Source: Thalassovita mangrovi
Lineage (GTDB): Bacteria > Pseudomonadota > Alphaproteobacteria > Rhodobacterales > Rhodobacteraceae
Length of the DNA: 64,000 bases
Assembly: GCF_009857745.1 (NCBI RefSeq)
Contig: NZ_WWEN01000007.1
Location: 124,001-188,000, forward strand
Reading direction: 5' to 3'
Made by a program: the position numbers and the translations under genes. Position 1 is the stretch's first letter; each line of letters starts with the position of its first letter. Below are positions 62,599 to 64,000 of this stretch, piece by piece. The notes under the pieces were generated by a model, which saw nothing but the letters and a program-made list of their open reading frames with translations, ran no database searches and had not been told where the DNA came from.

Positions 62599-62629
62599 CA
62601 AAAAGCCCGGGCAGAACCGCCCGGGCTTT
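62599..62629 (-). terminator. Rho-independent terminator of trcR
   Basis: GCCCGGGC / GCCCGGGC stem (eight bases) with a six-base loop. On the minus strand the stem is followed by TTTTTGCG. It lies 25 bases after the trcR stop. Confidence 0.88.
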
Positions 62630-62653
62630 CCTATCTCACAACTGCAACAGCGC

Positions 62654-63400
62654 TCAGGGCTGTTCGTCTTCGTCGTCCTTGCTGCCGGGCAGGTTGAAGA
62701 AGCTGTCGGCGTCGATGATTTCTTCTTCCTTCTCGTCCTCGTCATCGCGCAGGCTGAAGGTTTCCAGCCCCTCGATGGCCGAGGGGATCTTCGGCCCGTC
62801 GTCTTCCATCGCCAGCGACTGTTCGGTGCTGACCAGCTTGCGGCGTTCGTCGTCGCTCATCACCCCGCCTTCGGCTTCGCGCTTGGCGACGGCCTTCTGC
62901 ACGGCGGCGTCCAGCTCGGACTGCTTGCACAGGCCCAGGGCGACCGGGTCGACCGGCTGAATGTTGGCGATGTTCCAGTGGGTCCGTTCGCGGATCGCCT
63001 GGATCGTCGGTTTGGTGGTGCCGACCAGTTTCGAAATCTGGCCGTCGGACAGTTCCGGGTGGAACTTCACCAGCCACAGGATCGACGCCGGGCGGTCCTG
63101 ACGCTTGGACAGCGGCGTGTAACGCGGGCCGCGGCGTTTTTCCTCGCCCACGGCGGCGGCGTTGAACTTCAACTTCAGCTTGTGAAGCGGGTTCTTTTCC
63201 GCCAGGTCGATTTCTTCCTGGGTCAGCTGGTTGTTGGCGATCGGGTCGAAGCCCTTGACGCCGGTGGCCACGTCGCCATCGGCGATGCCCTGGATTTCCA
63301 ATTCGTGCATGCCGACGAAATCGGCGATCTGCTTGAAGCTAATGGTGGTGTTATCAATCAGCCAGACGGCGGTTGCCTTCGCCATGATCGGTTTGGCCAT
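62654..63400 (-). CDS. trcR: Cell-cycle transcriptional regulator TrcR (DUF1013)
   Basis: A 248-residue alphaproteobacterial TrcR. WLIDNTTISFKQIADFVGMHELEIQGIADG near residues 13-42 and SDGQISKLVGTTKPTIQAIRERTHW near 118 look like two helix-turn-helix elements; an acidic C-terminal tail (DDEDEKEEEIIDADSFF) follows. TrcR is known from Caulobacter as an RNA-polymerase-associated regulator of cell-cycle genes. It ends with a strong terminator. Confidence 0.93.
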   Translation of the reverse strand: MAKPIMAKATAVWLIDNTTISFKQIADFVGMHELEIQGIADGDVATGVKGFDPIANNQLTQEEIDLAEKNPLHKLKLKFNAAAVGEEKRRGPRYTPLSKRQDRPASILWLVKFHPELSDGQISKLVGTTKPTIQAIRERTHWNIANIQPVDPVALGLCKQSELDAAVQKAVAKREAEGGVMSDDERRKLVSTEQSLAMEDDGPKIPSAIEGLETFSLRDDEDEKEEEIIDADSFFNLPGSKDDEDEQP

Positions 63401-63526
63401 AGCATGTCTCCTTAACTCAAAACTTCCCCGTTGCCTGAAACAGGCTGTCCCTTGGTCCGGGACGGGCTACCTTGTAGGGGAACTTGCCGCCTATATAGTG
63501 CTTGCCGACCGATAAGGGAAGAGAGA

Positions 63527-64000
63527 ATGCAAATCCGTCTCATCAGCCTCGTTTTCGCGCTGATCGCCGGCGCCGCCCTGGCGGACGGCGAACGGCCGGG
63601 CGATTTCGACTATTACGTCCTGTCGCTGAGCTGGTCGCCCAGCTGGTGCGCATTGGAAGGCGATGCGCGCGGATCGCCGCAATGCGACGAAGCGGAAGAT
63701 TACGGCTGGGTGCTGCACGGGCTGTGGCCGCAATACCATCGCGGCTGGCCGTCCTATTGCCCGACCGTCGAACCGCACCCGACCCGGCGGATGAGCGATG
63801 AGATGACCGATATCATGGGCAGTTCCGGCCTGGCCTGGTATCAGTGGAAAAAGCACGGGGTCTGTTCCGGCCTGTCGGCCGCTGCCTATTACGACCTGGC
63901 GCGGCGCGCCTATGACAGCGTCACCCGCCCCGCGGTATTCCGCAAACTGGACCGCCCGGTGACCTTGCCGGCGAAAGTGGTGGAACAGGCGTTTCTGCAG
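63527..64000 (+). CDS. Ribonuclease T2 family protein (5' part only)
   Basis: The first 158 codons of a secreted RNase T2; the gene runs off the right edge. A signal peptide (MQIRLISLVFALIAGAALA) is followed by DYYVLSLSWSPSWC and the CAS-I motif YGWVLHGLWPQY with His64. The CAS-II region reads WYQWKKHGVC (104-113), where the usual His-Glu of HEWxKHG is Tyr-Gln while the second His110 remains. Paired Cys residues 41/53 and 78/113 suit periplasmic disulfides. ATG follows AGGGAAGAG. Confidence 0.85.
   Translation, partial: MQIRLISLVFALIAGAALADGERPGDFDYYVLSLSWSPSWCALEGDARGSPQCDEAEDYGWVLHGLWPQYHRGWPSYCPTVEPHPTRRMSDEMTDIMGSSGLAWYQWKKHGVCSGLSAAAYYDLARRAYDSVTRPAVFRKLDRPVTLPAKVVEQAFLQ

Noticed and set aside
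1-64000. Mobile elements, CRISPR, tRNA or rRNA genes
   Set aside because: No transposase, integrase, direct-repeat spacer array, cloverleaf or rRNA sequence was recognised on either strand.

Overview
The window is GC-rich chromosomal DNA from an alphaproteobacterium, most likely a member of the Rhodobacteraceae (Rhodobacterales). The reasons are the aerobic (late-insertion) cobalamin genes, the cell-cycle regulator TrcR (DUF1013), DUF1491 and DUF2062 proteins, the recO / era / rnc / lepB / acpS / pdxJ / RSH / rpoZ order, and a short 4.5S-type SRP RNA. The genus cannot be fixed from the sequence alone. No insertion sequence, prophage, CRISPR array, tRNA or rRNA was seen, and most genes are ordinary core genes.

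Region by region. 1-4252: the N-terminus of a PreT-like dihydropyrimidine dehydrogenase subunit, diverging from a 1070-residue cytosolic reductive dehalogenase that carries its own flavin and ferredoxin reductase domains, followed by a TetR regulator. 4220-14731 (minus strand): recO, a DUF1491 gene, era, a frameshifted sulfotransferase-like gene, rnc-lepB, acpS, a membrane protein, pdxJ, a DUF2062 gene, RSH (ppGpp), rpoZ and folK. 14876-18695: a NYN-domain gene, a cytochrome c, ispH, a methyltransferase, rnhA and a TRIC-type channel. 18697-21626 (minus): two small membrane proteins, fmt and three tandem peptide deformylase genes, one of which has lost its catalytic residues.

23508-48537 is dominated by cobalamin and cobalt genes. 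A minus-strand operon reads DUF6732-like, cbiX, cobH, cobL, cobI, cbiG-cobJ fusion, cobM. Divergent from it are a glutathionyl-hydroquinone reductase, DUF1636, cobC and cbiB. Beyond mltB-like, MOSC and smc lie a clear cobalamin riboswitch, a CbiM-like cobalt permease, cobW with a histidine-rich loop, cobN and cobO. Together these cover cobalt uptake and delivery, several corrin-ring methylations and rearrangement, cobalt insertion, adenosylation and aminopropanol attachment. Missing from the window are the ring-contraction enzyme (CobG/CobZ), CobK, CobB, CobQ, CobS/CobT and the nucleotide-loop genes. The B12-dependent dehalogenase about 20 kb away is a plausible consumer of the product.

48628-64000: a FadR-type regulator, an SRPBCC protein, nudC, a CpdB-like nucleotidase, the SRP RNA gene with a good promoter, rsgA, a beta-lactamase-fold hydrolase, a tyrosine phosphatase, the dnaX-ybaB-recR cluster, a phosphoesterase, an ornithine/lysine decarboxylase with a structured leader, an FAD oxidoreductase, trcR and the start of an RNase T2 gene.

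The observations most worth following are the self-sufficient dehalogenase beside a B12/cobalt region, the Cys-repeat and His-tail extension on CbiX in a CobN-type organism, the riboswitch-controlled CbiM, a foldable non-B12 leader plus a palindrome in front of the main cob operon, the degenerate third deformylase, and a short dispersed intergenic motif found three times.
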